From Orientallactaga sibirica (lineage: Eukaryota > Chordata > Mammalia > Rodentia > Dipodidae): a stretch of 64,000 nt of DNA. This document shows, one piece after another, positions 46,452 to 58,199 of this stretch (the first letter of the stretch is position 1; each line of letters starts with the position of its first letter). The notes beneath the pieces were generated by a model, which was not told the DNA's origin, ran no database searches, and was given only the letters and a program-made list of their open reading frames with translations. The stretch covers positions 4,483,001-4,547,000 of the forward strand of contig JAEOAD010002712.1 in NCBI GenBank assembly GCA_036365145.1. The letters run 5' to 3'. Position numbers and translations under genes: made by a program.

Positions 46452-46484
<33 letters not shown>
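46452..46484. repeat. (TC)n microsatellite
   Basis: About 16 TC repeats in non-SINE context. Confidence 0.95.
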
Positions 46485-46488
<4 letters not shown>

Positions 46489-47411
46489 GCTCATTCTCGC
46501 TCAGCTTGCACCCCTGTCTTGGGGTGCACTGTCCTCCTCTTCCCTGCTCATCCTTAGTTCTGAAGCACCCACCCCTCATCGCTACTTAGTGAATCACTAG
46601 CTACTTCAGTGCTGCACGATAGCCAAGAGTCCAGACTCACCTGAGGGAAGACCCCTAAGTTGGGAGAGGACTCCCCAGGCTACTGGAGACAGCACTTGGC
46701 CGAGTCTCTGCACTGCTGCTTACTGGACAAGAAATTGCTTTCTTTTTCTTTTTCCTTGTTGATTTAGCTCAAAGCTATCAGTTGAAATAAACTTCTCTTG
46801 ACTTTCCCCTCCCTCCATTGTCTTGCTTGTAACTTACAACTTGTCAGAGCTCTTCCCTTACCTAGTAGTCACAAAGTAGACTCTGGAGACACACGCTGAA
46901 AATGAACAGTCCTGGTCCCCAGAGTGCTGAAGTTCCACTCAGGAGACAGGAATGCAAAACTGCAACCCCATGACGCATGAAACACTGGACACACATGGAC
47001 AAAAATGTGAAGAAGAGCCCAGAGAAGGATAGACCAAATAAGAAAACTATAGACCAATTTTCCTGGTGAAAATAGATGCAAAAAAACTCACAAAAATACC
47101 TACAAGCCAAGTTCGAGAACACATTAACACACCACAGCCAAGCTGTTTCATCCCAGGGGTTCAAGGTTGGTTCAACATACATAAACCAACAAAGGTGATG
47201 TATCATAGAAATAGACTTAAGAACAGAAGTCACACAATCATTTTAATCGCTGCATAAAAAGAATCTGACAAAGTTCAACATGCCTTCATGATAAAAGCAC
47301 TAAGGAAATTAGGAATAGACAGAACACACTCCAACACATTGAAGGCTCCCCGTGGCAAGCCTAGAGTCAACATGATATTAAGTAGAGCAAAGTGGGAGAA
47401 CTTCCTCTAAC

Positions 47412-47935
47412 CTGTGTGATGCAAAAGACACAGCTCTCACCTCAAGGGGAGAAGAGATCGTTGATTCTGGAGTCAAATATGAGTGACCATGGCCCAAAAA
47501 CAAAGATTTAGGTCACCCCAAATTCCATGTTCCAACTTGTTAACAGCTTCATGAAGGTTTTATAGTTACAGAACAAAAGGAAGTCATAAATCAAGGCATT
47601 TTTCAACTACATTGGCTGACGTTCAGGTAGGTGGTTAATAGCGAAGTGGGGAAATCTCCACCATGGACCTCAGATGCTGTCTGATGACACTCTTAGCCCT
47701 TGGTGGAAGCTGGGGTCTGTTCTTGCATTCCAAAAAGGTCACACCTGATCAACTGACAGTCACCAGGATGTCAGGACAGACAGAGAGGTGGGCAATAATG
47801 GCTATTAAGGGGTTAAGGAGGTAGTTTGGCAACATTCCCTCTCTGTGATCACAGGAGCTTTATCAGTCCATTCAGCCTTGCCTTGGAAGGAGGTGCAGCA
47901 GACACAGCTCTTTTCTGGGAACTTGAGTTCACACT
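47412..47935. mobile_element. LTR-like insertion inside L1 ORF2
   Basis: L1 sequence breaks after GAGAACTTCCTCTAA and resumes at GGAATGATACAAGGATGCCC. The ~525 bp between starts TGTGTGATGC and ends near TTCACACTGG. Its content (GACACAGCTCTCACCTCAAG and following) resembles a rodent LTR, but I cannot name the family. Confidence 0.5.
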
Positions 47936-48189
47936 GGAATGATACAAGGATGCCCTCTCTCTCCACTCATATTCAATGTAGTGCTCAAAGTCTTAGCTAG
48001 AGCAACAAGATGAGAGAAAGATATAAAGGGGATAAAAATAGGAAAGGAAAAAAATTAAATTATCCTTATTTGCAGATAACGTATTCTGTACTTAAAAGAC
48101 TCTATAAACTCCCACAGAAACTTTTAGATCTGATAAGTACTTTCAGTAGCATTGCAGGATATGAAAATGAACAATACATGAAACATATT

Positions 48190-48415
48190 AAAGAGAGAGA
48201 CAGCTAAGCAGTTAAGGCGCTTGCCTGCAGAGCCTAACAACCGGAGTTCAATTCCCTAGTACCCATGTAAAGCCAGATGCACAAAATGGCACATGCATCT
48301 GGAGCCTGTTTGCAACGACTGGAGGCCCAGAAGTGCCCAGTCTCACTGTCTATCTCTCTTCTATCTCTCTCTGCTTGCAAAAAAAAATAAAATTATTTTT
48401 TAAAACAATATTTTA
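48190..48415 (+). mobile_element. B2-like SINE
   Basis: Head lost to AGACAGCTAAGCAGTTAAGG, then CCAGATGCACAAAATGGCAC and tail. Confidence 0.85.
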
Positions 48416-48420
48416 AAAGA

Positions 48421-48672
48421 GGACTGGAGAGGTGGTGTAGCGGTTAAGGCACTTACCTGCGAAGCCTAAGATCTTATGTTTGAATCTCCAGGTCCCACAT
48501 AAGGCAGATGCAAAGTGACGTAAGCATGCAATGTAGCTCATGTGCCACAAGGAAGCACACACATCTGGAGTTGGTTCACAGTGACTGAAAAACCCTGGCA
48601 CTCTCTTTCTCTGAGCCCCTCTTCTCTCTCTCTGTCTCTCTCTCTCAAAAAATAAAATAGTAAAAAAATAAA
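48421..48672 (+). mobile_element. B2-like SINE with expanded middle
   Basis: GGACTGGAGAGGTGGTGTAG head. Extra bases GACGTAAGCATGCAATGTAG precede CACAAGGAAGCACACACATC. Confidence 0.85.
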
Positions 48673-48675
48673 ATA

Positions 48676-48832
48676 GAAGCTGGGTATGGTGGGATGCCTG
48701 TAATCCCAGCACTTGGGAGACAAAGGTAGAAGGATCACCATGAGTTCGAGGCCACCCTGAGACTACATAGTTACTTCCAGGTCAGCCTGGGTTAGAGTGA
48801 GACCCTACCTCAAAAAACCAAAAAGTAACAAA
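48676..48832 (+). mobile_element. B1 SINE
   Basis: GCTGGGTATGGTGGGATGCC head, directly behind the previous SINE tail. Confidence 0.88.
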
Positions 48833-49120
48833 TAAAATAATTTTTAAAATTTAAAAGAAACATAAAAATGCAGAGCAATAATGACAAAGTCTGCATGGGA
48901 CTAACACAAAATCAGACATGCAAACCAATGGGACGGAAGAGAAGGCATCAGAACTAAATCCACACAGCTATGGCCACCTAATATATTTGACATAGGTGTC
49001 AAAAACATACATTGAAAAAAAAAGAAAGCCTGTTAAATAAGACGTTCTGGCACAACTGGGCATCCACCTTCAAGAGAATGAGACCAGATCCATCTCTCAC
49101 CCTGCACAAAAACATCAATC

Positions 49121-49260
49121 CAGGCTAGAGAGATGGCTTAGAAGTTAAGGCACTTGCCTGCAAAGCCAAAGGACCCAGGTTCGATTCCCCAGGACTATGT
49201 AAGCCAGATGCACAAGGTGGCACAGGCATCATTTGCAGTGGCTGGAGGCCCTGGTGTACC

Positions 49261-49302
<42 letters not shown>

Positions 49303-49378
49303 CTGCCTGTTTCTATATCTCTTTCTCTCTCTCTCTCTCTCAAATAAAATAAAATAAAATAAAATAGTTTTTAAAAAT
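49121..49378 (+). mobile_element. B2-like SINE
   Basis: GGCTAGAGAGATGGCTTAGA head and an (AAAAT)n tail. Target duplication ATCAATCC on both sides. Confidence 0.9.
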
Positions 49379-50270
49379 AATCAATCCAAAACAGAGCATC
49401 TGAAGTCATCAAGAGAAGAAATAGGTAAAACCCTTCAAGACACAGTCAGACAAGAACTTTCTGAACAGGACTCCAGTACACAGGAAGTGCCCGAGAACGG
49501 ACCAATGGGACAACATGAAATGAAAGCCTGCACAACTAAGGGAACCATCAGCAGAGTGAGCAGACAGCCTACAGGGTGGGAGAGCATCTGCAGGTGTTAC
49601 TTCAACTGGGGGGAGGGAGGGTTGATTCTAGAATCTATAAAGAACTACAAAAATTAAACGCCAAAGAAACAAAACTGCTAGTCAATAAATGAGCTAAAGA
49701 ACTCAACAGACGGTTCTTAGAAGACACATTAATGGCTAATAAATATTTTAAAGTGCTGATATCCTTAGCCGTCAGGATAATGCAAATTAAAGTTATTTGG
49801 AGCCTCAGTGTCGCCCCAGTCAGAATGGCAGTCATGAGGAAAACAAACGCTGGCGACATAGGGGAAGAAAAGCCCTGGTTCACTGCTGATGGGAGTTTAA
49901 ACTGGGCAAGCACCATGGAAATCAGTGTGGCCAGTTCTCAAAAAGCTGAAAGTAGAACTATCCCATGACTCAACTCTACCATTCCCGGCATCCAGTCAAA
50001 GGACTCGAAATCCTGCAGTCGATATGCTTGCCGTCCCTGTTCGTCACCACTGTGCTCCTAACAGCAGGGAAACAGAACCAGCCTCGACGCTCATCACCTC
50101 ATGAATAAAGAAAGTGGGTACATAAATACACAATGGAATTTCACTCAGCTGTAAGGAAAGTGAACGTTTCAGGAAAATGAATGAGACTGGAAAACACATT
50201 AGTGTGATTGACATCCCAGACTCAAATAGACACCATATATTTTCCTTCACATATGGGTCCTAACTTCTAT

Positions 50271-50272
<2 letters not shown>

Positions 50273-50310
<38 letters not shown>
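50273..50310. repeat. (GT)n microsatellite
   Basis: 19 uninterrupted GT repeats. Confidence 0.98.
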
Positions 50311-50312
<2 letters not shown>

Positions 50313-50511
50313 GTCATAATAGAGGTTTTGAGGAAAGAGAGGGAGGGAAGGTAACTGAACACATGTGACATAAAAGCAAAAAGGAGAATAGTGGAGATAG
50401 AAGGATATACAGGGACCAGAGGGATGGAGGAAAAGACGATTAACAAAACAAGTTATGTATGAAAATACCTTTTTATTACAAATGAAAATGAAACCCATTA
50501 CTTTGTATGGC

Positions 50512-50721
50512 TTTTAAAAATATATTTAATATATTTATTTGAGAGAGAGAAAGAGACAGAGAGAGAAAGAATGGGCACACCAGGGCCTCCAGCCACTGCA
50601 AACAAACTCCAGATGCATGCGCCCCCTTGTGCATCTGGCTTACATGGGTCCTGGAGAGTCAAACCAGGATCCTTTGGCTTTGCAAGAAAACACCTTAACC
50701 ACTAAGTCATCTCTCCAGCCC
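50512..50721 (-). mobile_element. B2-like SINE, antisense
   Basis: Ends CCACTAAGTCATCTCTCCAG at the right. The left side is ATATTTATTTGAGAGAGAGA. Confidence 0.9.
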
Positions 50722-51338
50722 TGCATGACAGTTTTTAAAAAGACAAGAAGGGAGTACAGTAATATTTAGAGAGTAAAATCATGGGTCAGAGCCAGTCTTT
50801 GGGGATAGCTGTGAGCTGATTGACCCTGAAACCTCAGGGCTGTGATGGCTGGACCCTGAACTACACCCACTGGAACTGGACCCTGGACTCTGTCCTCTGC
50901 CCATGCATTCATTTCTCCTCCAAAGAGATCTGCCCCCCTCACTGTTGAGAGCACCACACAGGTGGCACTCCCCTTTTGCAATCACACATCTGATGGCTTC
51001 CCTGGCTGCAGTCCAGACTGACAAGCGTGGTTCTTTGACTTGAAGACATGAAGGGGTCAGTCAATGGAAAGTGAGGCAGGGAAGCTACCCAGATGGTGAG
51101 GTCCCACTCAGGCTGGGCTTGCACAAGAGAGCTGGGTGTTACAAGTAACCAGTGGCAGCATGACCTGGAGTTGTTGGGGGTGGGGTGCGGTACAGGGCGT
51201 GAGGGAGGCTCCTGTTGCCAGGAAGGCTCCATGCTGGGCGTGGTCAGCTCTGCCCTGCACACCAAGCTCCCACTCTCTGTCAGCCAAACCTGGAATCCAT
51301 GCACAGAAGAAAAATGCATTAGCATGGTGTCCCTCCAC

Positions 51339-51339
<1 letters not shown>

Positions 51340-51372
<33 letters not shown>
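51340..51372. repeat. A33 homopolymer
   Basis: 33 consecutive A. No SINE body was recognised to its left. Confidence 0.97.
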
Positions 51373-51373
<1 letters not shown>

Positions 51374-52024
51374 AATAGCTAAGAAGGCAAATCCCTACTT
51401 TCAAATGTACTAATGCAAGGAACAGGCCTATAAAATACTCTTTGGCCCAACAACCCTCCATTAGCACATTCATTGACAGGCACCAGACTCTGCCAAGACA
51501 CCATAGCATTGTGGATGCAGAAGGTGGGTCGATGGCCTTTGGGGGACACGTCTTCACTTTCTACATACAAAGAGATTCCATTATTAGCTTCATGAGTAGA
51601 GAATTAATAGATCTGTCTTACCAATTAAGAAGAACAAAAGCTGTTCTCGTCCCTGCCTCGGGACCGTCATGGGCATTCATGGGCCATCGTGACATAAGGA
51701 AGGTGAGTGACTTCAAGCTCTCAGCAGATGGCTTCAATCAGGGACCTGGGAGACTAGCCATTCCTTTGAGCACGGTTACTAACCCTTGGTCCTGGGACAT
51801 CTGGTTTCCTCCATGTACCCAAACCAGGATCAAAAGGACCCAGCTCAGACCAAGAACAAAGGTTCTGGAACACAGTCCCATGCATCAGTCCTGTTTGGCC
51901 ACTAGGAGAAGCCCCATCCGGGTTCTGCAACTGTTCTGTGTATGAAAAGGAAGGTGTCCACTAGGGTCAGGAAAGCCTTTCCCTCTCCTACGGTAAGAAG
52001 GATCCATAAGAGGAAGACGCTCAC

Positions 52025-52219
52025 CTGAACTTCCTCCACGCTGCGCAGTCTCAGGGTGGAGAGCAGGAGGAGCGAGCAGAGCCAGGACAGGAGCAGCGAG
52101 CGGAGCTGGGCCACGCAGAAGGCGATGACGGCGTGGAGAGCAGCCATGGCCACGCCCGGGGCGCCCAGCACACACCAGCAGGCACCCATTCCATAGACCA
52201 TGAGGATCCAGGCTCTTTG
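52025..52219 (-). CDS. Hhat: Hhat internal coding exon (equivalent of human residues 92-156)
   Basis: This exon encodes 65 codons of hedgehog acyltransferase, the multipass ER-membrane MBOAT enzyme that attaches palmitate to the N-terminal cysteine of Hedgehog proteins. The translation runs from QRAWILMVYGM to STLRLRSVEEVQ and aligns without gaps to recalled human HHAT 92-156. It consists mostly of hydrophobic membrane segments (ACWCVLGAPGVAMAALHAV and LLLSWLCSLLLLSTL). The minus-strand splice sites are consensus: an acceptor ending ccttctgcag just above 52,219 and a donor CAG|GTGAGC below 52,025. Length is 195 nt and both ends are phase 0. It joins in frame to the exon at 38,903-38,688. Substitutions against human are scattered and mostly conservative, as expected for a functional orthologue. 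The preceding exon, encoding the N-terminal ~91 residues, was not found up to 64,000, so that intron exceeds 11.7 kb. The catalytic residues lie in later exons outside this window. Confidence 0.95.
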
Positions 52220-52724
52220 CTGCAGAAGGGGACACAGAAGTGGGAGGGGTAAGTTGATGGGCACTGTTATTACACTCCTACAGGAAGAGAAAGTCTTGAG
52301 TCACCCAGGAACCAAAGTCTGTTCCTACTGTCCTGAGGATTCGGAAGGGTCTTCCTCCCACCAGCACCCCCAGGACCACCAGATGCACCCAGAGGTCCCC
52401 CCCCAAACCACCAGAGCTCAGGGGTTCTTACATCCACCATGGAAGCAAGTAACCCCTTCCTGCCTTTGGTCAGATACCCAGACCACTGCATCCCACAGTG
52501 AGAGGAATCCAACTGACTTTTCAGACAGGACCAAGCCAGGCACAGGTAAGAAACTCCCTGCCAAGAAGACTGCCCCCCACAACCCACACAGACACCACCT
52601 TTCAGAGGCAAGGGTGAGAGAAAGGGTCATGCATACTTCCACGGGGCCTCGGAGAAAACTGGACCATCCACACAAAGCCTTCTAAAATCATGACTTAAAT
52701 ATATAATCACATTTGTTTAGTTTG

Positions 52725-52862
52725 TTTGTTTTTTGTTTGTTTGTTTGTTTCAAGGTACAGACTCACTCTAGCCCAGGCTGACCTGAAATTTGCTATGTAG
52801 TCCCAGGCTGTCCTTGAACTCACAGTGATCCTCCTGCCTCCCAAGTGCTGGGATTAAAAGAC
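52725..52862 (-). mobile_element. B1 SINE, antisense
   Basis: CAAGGTACAGACTCACTCTA through CAAGTGCTGGGATTAAAAG. Confidence 0.88.
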
Positions 52863-52997
52863 CACATCTGCCTTCCTTCAGCATACTTTTGGTCAAAAGC
52901 TTACAGAAAAAGTATACCTCCCCAGCTTTATGTGATGGTGAGGTCTTTATACACACAGTCTGACTGGCACACTCACTTCCATTTTAAGAGAGTCTGG

Positions 52998-53162
52998 CAG
53001 GGCTTGGTAGCACAAGCCTTTAATCCCAGCACTTGGGAGGCAGAGGTAGGAGGATTGCCATGAGTTTGCGGACACCCTGAGACTACATAGTGAATTCCAG
53101 GTCTGCCTGGACTAGAGTGAAACCCTACCTCGAAAAACCAAAGTGGGGGAGGGAAGAAACAC
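52998..53162 (+). mobile_element. B1 SINE
   Basis: CTTTAATCCCAGCACTTGGG, GAGACTACATAGTGAATTCC, then AAAACC. Confidence 0.88.
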
Positions 53163-53319
53163 ACAGAGAGAGAGTTTGAACACTGCTGTTTAATTACCGA
53201 GTGATTTACAGTTAGTCTATTGAATAACTAAATAGATGAATTGGCCTGTCTTTGCTATTAAGACACACACTTCCTCATATCTAGTTAATAAATCATTGTT
53301 TTAAATATAGCAATAAAGA

Positions 53320-53400
53320 GTTGAGGATGTAGCTCAGTGGTAGAGAGCTTGCCTAAAACATGCAAGGCCAAGTTTGATCCCAAGCACTACACACACCACA

Positions 53401-53434
<34 letters not shown>
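53320..53434 (+). mobile_element. ID-type SINE followed by (CA)n
   Basis: GAGGATGTAGCTCAGTGGTA ... TTTGATCCCAAGCACTACAC. The (CA)n tail spans 53,402-53,434. Confidence 0.75.
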
Positions 53435-53436
<2 letters not shown>

Positions 53437-53459
53437 CAATAAAGTTTTAATATTAAAAG

Positions 53460-53665
53460 GCAACATAGTTTAATGAATAAAGTTTTTAAACCCCCATTAG
53501 CCAGCTGTGTAATCTTCAACAAGTTACAAAAGTTCTCTGTGCCTCCAATTCATAAATAAAATTGAGGTAATAACAGTAAGTATTTCATGAGGTTATTGTG
53601 GAGTAAATTCTATATGTAAAACACTTAGAACAGAGCACCCTTGCATAGTAAGGACCCAGAGATTA
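53460..53665 (+). mobile_element. MIR-type SINE fragment
   Basis: CAGCTGTGTAATCTTCAACA, GGTAATAACAGTAAGTATTT and AAAACACTTAGAACAGAGCA. Confidence 0.75.
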
Positions 53666-53676
53666 GTTGTCCCTCA

Positions 53677-53850
53677 GCTGGGGCTGTAGCTCAGTCAGTA
53701 GAATACTTGCCTCGCATGCACAAGGACCTGGGTTTGATCCCCAGGACCACATGAACCGGGCATGGTGGCACACAACAATAATCCTGACTCTGAGGAGGCT
53801 GGGGAGAGAGGATCAGAATTCAAGGTCATCCTTAGATGGTGAGTTCAAGA
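53677..53850 (+). mobile_element. ID plus B1-like composite SINE
   Basis: GGGGCTGTAGCTCAGTCAGT, GGGTTTGATCCCCAGGACCA, then CCGGGCATGGTGGCACACAA. Confidence 0.75.
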
Positions 53851-54099
53851 GCTGTTGGAGCATTCGTTACCACGAAGCAAACATGTCATCTCATGGCTGA
53901 GCATTTGAACCAAGGTTTCTGGGAATGTAGAGCTGAAAAGTAGGGACCAGCTGAGTTCAGTCTTCTTGTGAAACAGAAAGACCAGTGGGACCTGCGGGTT
54001 CAGGCCTGTCATTCTAGCTACTCAGCACAGAAGGGTGCCAAGCGTGGTAGTTTGCATCTATGTCCCCTCATACATCAGGTGTTATGAAAATCAAGCTTA

Positions 54100-54232
54100 A
54101 GCCAGGCGTGGTGGCGCATACTTTAAACCCAGCACTCGGGAGGCAGATGTAGGAGGATCACCACGAGTTCAAGGCCAGCCTGAGACTACAGAGTGAACTC
54201 CACGTCAGCCTGGTCTAGAAAAAAATGAGTTT
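54100..54232 (+). mobile_element. B1 SINE
   Basis: GCCAGGCGTGGTGGCGCATA head. Short, with its tail merging into the next element. Confidence 0.85.
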
Positions 54233-54233
54233 G

Positions 54234-54410
54234 GGGCTGGAGAGATAGTTAAGTGGTTAAGGCACTTATTTGCAAAGCCTGATGGCCCAGGTTGGATTCC
54301 CCAGTACCCATGTAAAGCCAAGTGAACAAAGTGGCACATGCATGTAGAGTTCATTTGCAGTGGCTAGAGACCCTGGCACACTCATTCATATTCCCTCTCT
54401 CTCTTTCTCT

Positions 54411-54456
<46 letters not shown>

Positions 54457-54499
54457 GTCTGTCCTTCTCTGCTTGAAAATGAATAAATGAATGAATGAA

Positions 54500-54538
<39 letters not shown>

Positions 54539-54541
54539 AAT
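54234..54541 (+). mobile_element. B2-like SINE with expanded (TC)n and (AAAT)n
   Basis: (TC)n at 54,414-54,454 and (AATG)n/(AAAT)n at 54,481-54,540 make this copy over 300 bp. Confidence 0.9.
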
Positions 54542-54941
54542 TTATAATATTGAGTTTGCAGCTTCTGCCCCTAGCAGGCAGACTCCTGCTGGGGTTGGGG
54601 GGGGTGGCATGTCACTGCAGGTGGATCCTGGGCTTCTGCCCTAAGGTGTCACTAAGAGGGATCTGTCTCCAGCCTACAGTCATGCAGAGGACTGGAGCTC
54701 TGGCGGGTTCCCAGGTGTGCTTGCTTGTGGTGCTGCTGGTGGTTTTTCTCTGCATGGATGTAGTAAAGGGAACCATCTTCTTCCGCCTTGTGGAACTTCC
54801 CCTGGACCTCTGAGCCTGAAATAAATCCCTTCTTCCTCTAAACTGTGTCTGGTTTGGAGGTACATCTCATCAATGTGAATCTGACTACAACACCAACTTT
54901 AAGATCAGCCTGGACAAGCAGAGACTTGTTTTGTTTTGTTT

Positions 54942-54943
<2 letters not shown>

Positions 54944-54986
<43 letters not shown>
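54944..54986. repeat. (CA)n microsatellite
   Basis: About 21 CA repeats. Confidence 0.98.
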
Positions 54987-54987
<1 letters not shown>

Positions 54988-55249
54988 GGAAAGCTAAGAC
55001 TGAGACTATAGGCTTATGCACAGCACTTGCCTACTTGCCTAATATGCAGCAGCTCTAGGTTTGACCCCAGCACTGAAAACAAAAAGTTAATAGATGGAAA
55101 GACAGCGCCGCAGTGTGGACCACACCACCACACTCAGATGCGACCTCCACACAGCTCTTGTCTAAGTAGCATTCCTTCCAGACGCGCACCCACCCGGGAG
55201 AAGATTGGATGTGGGAGTCTGGACCAGCCACTTTCTTGTTTTCTTTGTT

Positions 55250-55426
55250 TTGCTTTTTTTTTTTTTTTTGTTGTTGTTGTTGTTTTTCAAGGTAGGGTCT
55301 CACTCTAGCTCAGTCTGACCTGGAATTCACTATGTAGTCTCAGGCTGGCCTCAAACATGCAGCGATCTTCCTACTTCTGCCTCCCAAGTGCTGGGATTAA
55401 AGGCGTGCACCACCACGCCCGGCTGG
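55250..55426 (-). mobile_element. B1 SINE, antisense
   Basis: Poly-T/(TTG)n, CAAGGTAGGGTCTCACTCTA, ending CACCACCACGCCCGGC. Confidence 0.92.
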
Positions 55427-55607
55427 ACCAGCCACTTTTAAGTTCCAAGAAAACCAGAGAAATCTGAGGTTCATTTTCACAATTTTCCATCCTACTACAC
55501 ACAGAAGACAGCCATAAAAATTTGCTTCAAACTTTCCCCACTCACGCACCTCCAGATTGGGTCCAATTTTCAGGAACAAGGTCACCAAAATGTTTTCAGA
55601 CACTGTT

Positions 55608-55865
55608 TTTAATATTTTTAAATATGTTATGTTTTATTTATTTATTGAGAGAAAGAGGCATAAATACATTATATATATATATGGAGAGAGAGAGAGACAC
55701 ACAGAGAGAGAGAATGGATACGCCAGGGCCTCTAGCCACTGCAAATGAACACCAGATGTATGTGCCACCTTGTGCTTCTGGCTTATGTGAATACTGGGGA
55801 ATTGAACCTGGACCCTCAGGCTTCATAGGCAAGTGCCTTAACCACTAAGCCATTGCTCCAGCCCT
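55608..55865 (-). mobile_element. B2-like SINE, antisense
   Basis: T-rich tail with embedded TATATATATA, ending GCCATTGCTCCAGCCC. Duplication CAGACACTGTTTT / CAGACACAGTTTT. Confidence 0.9.
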
Positions 55866-56435
55866 TCAGACACAGTTTTAACACATGAAGAAAGGAGCTC
55901 CTTCCTAACATGACCCACAGTGTTTACTGCTGGGCTCTTTCCCATGTGTGCATGTCTGTCTACACTCACACGTGTACACACTGTTACACTTTAAGAGTGC
56001 TATTTGATCTGCTTGGAAAAAACCCTGTTTGCTGAGATTCCTTTGAAACTTGCCCCAGAAGGAAACTGTTTCAACTTGAAAAAAGCTGAAAGAGCCTCCA
56101 GGAAATACTTAACAGTGCTGTGTGAACCCCAGATGTCCCGAGATTTATGATGGATTTAACAGTGGCCCCAAATGCCCCTGTAAGCAGACAAATGTGCCTC
56201 ACGTTCTCACTCCCCATGGTCTCCCTGACAATACTGGATGCTGTCTTGAGACAGCACCGAAAGCACTATGCTATGAACCTCAGGGCCTCTACCAACCTGT
56301 ACACCACCCATCGTCTTCCCTCTGAGCAGAGGCAATGCTGCCGCATACATCTGTGAGGACAGAAAATGGAAGGATGTGAAAAATGCAAAACACCACTTCC
56401 ATGACTGTTATAGGAAACAGAGACACACTGTTGAA

Positions 56436-57025
56436 GTTACCTTTGTGTGGCTTGGATAAAACACCTGACCAAAGGCAGCTGATGGGAAAAAAAGGTTTAT
56501 TTCATCTTCCAATCTCAAAAGGAAGTTGAGCAAGGAGGAAACAATGCAGAGCAGAGCCTGACACTGCACCTTGCCATAATAGCTGAGAGAAAGCAGACAG
56601 TGAGCTGACCTCTGGTAAGGGTGAGCTGGCTATAACACCCCAGAACCCGCCCCAGCAACACACTTCCTCCAGAGAAGGCCCACCTTCCAAATTGCTACTA
56701 GTTAAGGATCAAGAATTCAAAACAGGGGCTGGAGAGATGGCTTAGCGGTTAAGCTCTTGCCTGTGAAGCCAAAGGACCCCAGTTCGAGGCTAGGCTCCCC
56801 AGGACCCACGTAAGCCAGATGCACAGGGTGGTGCATGCATCTGGAGTTCGTTTGCAGTGGCTGGAGGCCCTGGCGCACCCATTCTCTCTCTCTCTTTCTG
56901 CTTCTTTCTCCCTCTGTTGCTCTCAAGTAAATAAATAAAAATAAAAATTAAAAAATTTTAAAAAAAGAATTCAAAACACATGAGTTTATGGGGGGCATCT
57001 GATTCAAACTACCACATTCCACCCA
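56436..57025 (-). repeat. MaLR-like LTR, antisense, interrupted by a SINE
   Basis: GGATAAAACACCTGACCAAA and GGTTTATTTCATCTTCCAAT are the antisense LTR end. Sequence continues beyond the SINE to about 57,020. Confidence 0.5.
56727..56972 (+). mobile_element. B2-like SINE
   Basis: GGGCTGGAGAGATGGCTTAG head. Duplication AGAATTCAAAACA / AGAATTCAAAACA. Confidence 0.92.
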
Positions 57026-57714
57026 TGACCCCCATAGACGCACACCATCTCATTATGTAAAATGCATTCAGTCCAGCACTAAAAATTCCCCACCATTGGG
57101 TTTTTTTTAAGCTACCCCAACACTGTTTTACAGTATTAAGTCTATGAACTATGAACCTGTAAGATCAAAACACAAGTTACATGCACATAATGGCACAGAA
57201 TAAACATTTGCACTGCAAAAAGAAGGCATTTCAAGGAAACATCAGACCAGTGCAAGAGCTTCAAACAAGCAGAGCCAAGAACAAATCCTGCACATCTAAG
57301 TCTGGTATCTAGGACCAGTGAGGAAATCTCTGGGGTCCAAATTCTACCTCTCCAACTGGGCTGCTTTACAGGCCGGGGAAAAAACCATTTGGAGCCATCC
57401 CATAGTTCTAGCATCTCCAAAATCCTGGCGTGTCCATTGGAAATCTTGGTTCCATGCTAAGGCTCCACATGGCCTCAACTCAGAGACTATGACCCAATAA
57501 AGCTTTCTTTAACGCCTTCAGCCCTCCTTTCAAAAGAGAATCAGCATCCAGTGCAGAGCAGCGGGCCCAGTGCTCGATGGTGACAATCACTCAGACCACT
57601 GCAGTAGAACCAGGCTGCACTCTCTGCTCCAAGATGTTCGCTCCTTTCTATGCCAACTTACATCTTTCATATCCTTCTGCTCTATTTCTGCCAAACACAT
57701 TAGTCCATTACTTT

Positions 57715-57885
57715 TTAGGTTTGTTTGTTTATTTTGTTTGTTTGTTTTTTCCAAGGTAGGTCTCGCTCTAGCCCAGGCTGACCTGGAATTCACTATGTAG
57801 TGTCAGGCTGGCCTCGAACTCACAGTGATCCTCCTACCTATGCCTCCCAAGTGCTGAGATTAAAGATATGTGCCACCTCGCCTTT
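57715..57885 (-). mobile_element. B1 SINE, antisense
   Basis: (TTTG)n, CCAAGGTAGGTCTCGCTCTA, CAAGTGCTGAGATTAAAGAT. Confidence 0.9.
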
Positions 57886-58199
57886 ACTATTAAAGTCTGT
57901 TACTTTTAAATTTGGCTTTAAGTTATCAGGACATAGGAAGCACACGGCCAATTGCCTCTAGCCAGTTATGGCAAAGTTCTCTTTCCCCTTGTAAGCCAAG
58001 CCTTCACAGTCCACTTTTCCTTCTGCATCAGGTCTTTCAACTCTCACCAGAATGGTCCATCAAGCTCTGCTTCCAGCATTGCAAGGTGTTTTAGTTCAGA
58101 GTTTCAAATCCTTCCATATTCCTCCCACAAATCAGTTTCAAAAGATTGAAAGCCACATGGCCATGTTTCTAGCATCAACAAACCCACTCCTCTGGTACC

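Larger units (their letters stand above)
47030..50510 (+). mobile_element. L1 ORF2 to 3' end, degenerate and interrupted
   Basis: The left part carries reverse-transcriptase-region landmarks (AATTTTCCTGGTGAAAATAG, GGTTCAAGGTTGGTTCAACA; later GATACAAGGATGCCCTCTCT and TTATTTGCAGATAACGTATT). Interruptions are an LTR-like insert (47,412-47,935), SINEs (48,190; 48,421; 49,121) and a B1 (48,676). A (GT)n run at 50,273-50,310 lies near the 3' end. The reverse transcriptase frame has many stops. Confidence 0.8.
38904..52024 (-). other. Hhat: Hhat phase-0 intron (13,121 nt)
   Basis: Bounded by donor GTGAGC and acceptor cctttgcag read on the minus strand. Its main content is the 4.7-kb 35-bp minisatellite and a 3.5-kb sense L1 fragment, plus ID, B4, B1 and B2-like SINEs. 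The stretch 50,760-52,020 contains a 33-nt A run (51,340-51,372) and otherwise nothing I can classify. Confidence 0.9.
54046..54897 (+). repeat. MaLR-like LTR split by a B1 and a B2-like SINE
   Basis: Left part GTAGTTTGCATCTATGTCCC to about 54,100. Right part from GAGTTTGCAGCTTCTGCCCC to CTGACTACAACACC, including GAAATAAATCCCTTCTTCC. Same family as 28,232-28,566. Confidence 0.6.

Noticed and set aside
52200..52685. Plus-strand 161-codon ORF over the Hhat exon boundary
   Set aside because: It is antisense to a verified exon edge and intron, with no domain.
53320..53400. tRNA gene-like boxes A and B
   Set aside because: They belong to ID and B2-like SINEs. No full cloverleaf with an acceptor stem can be drawn.
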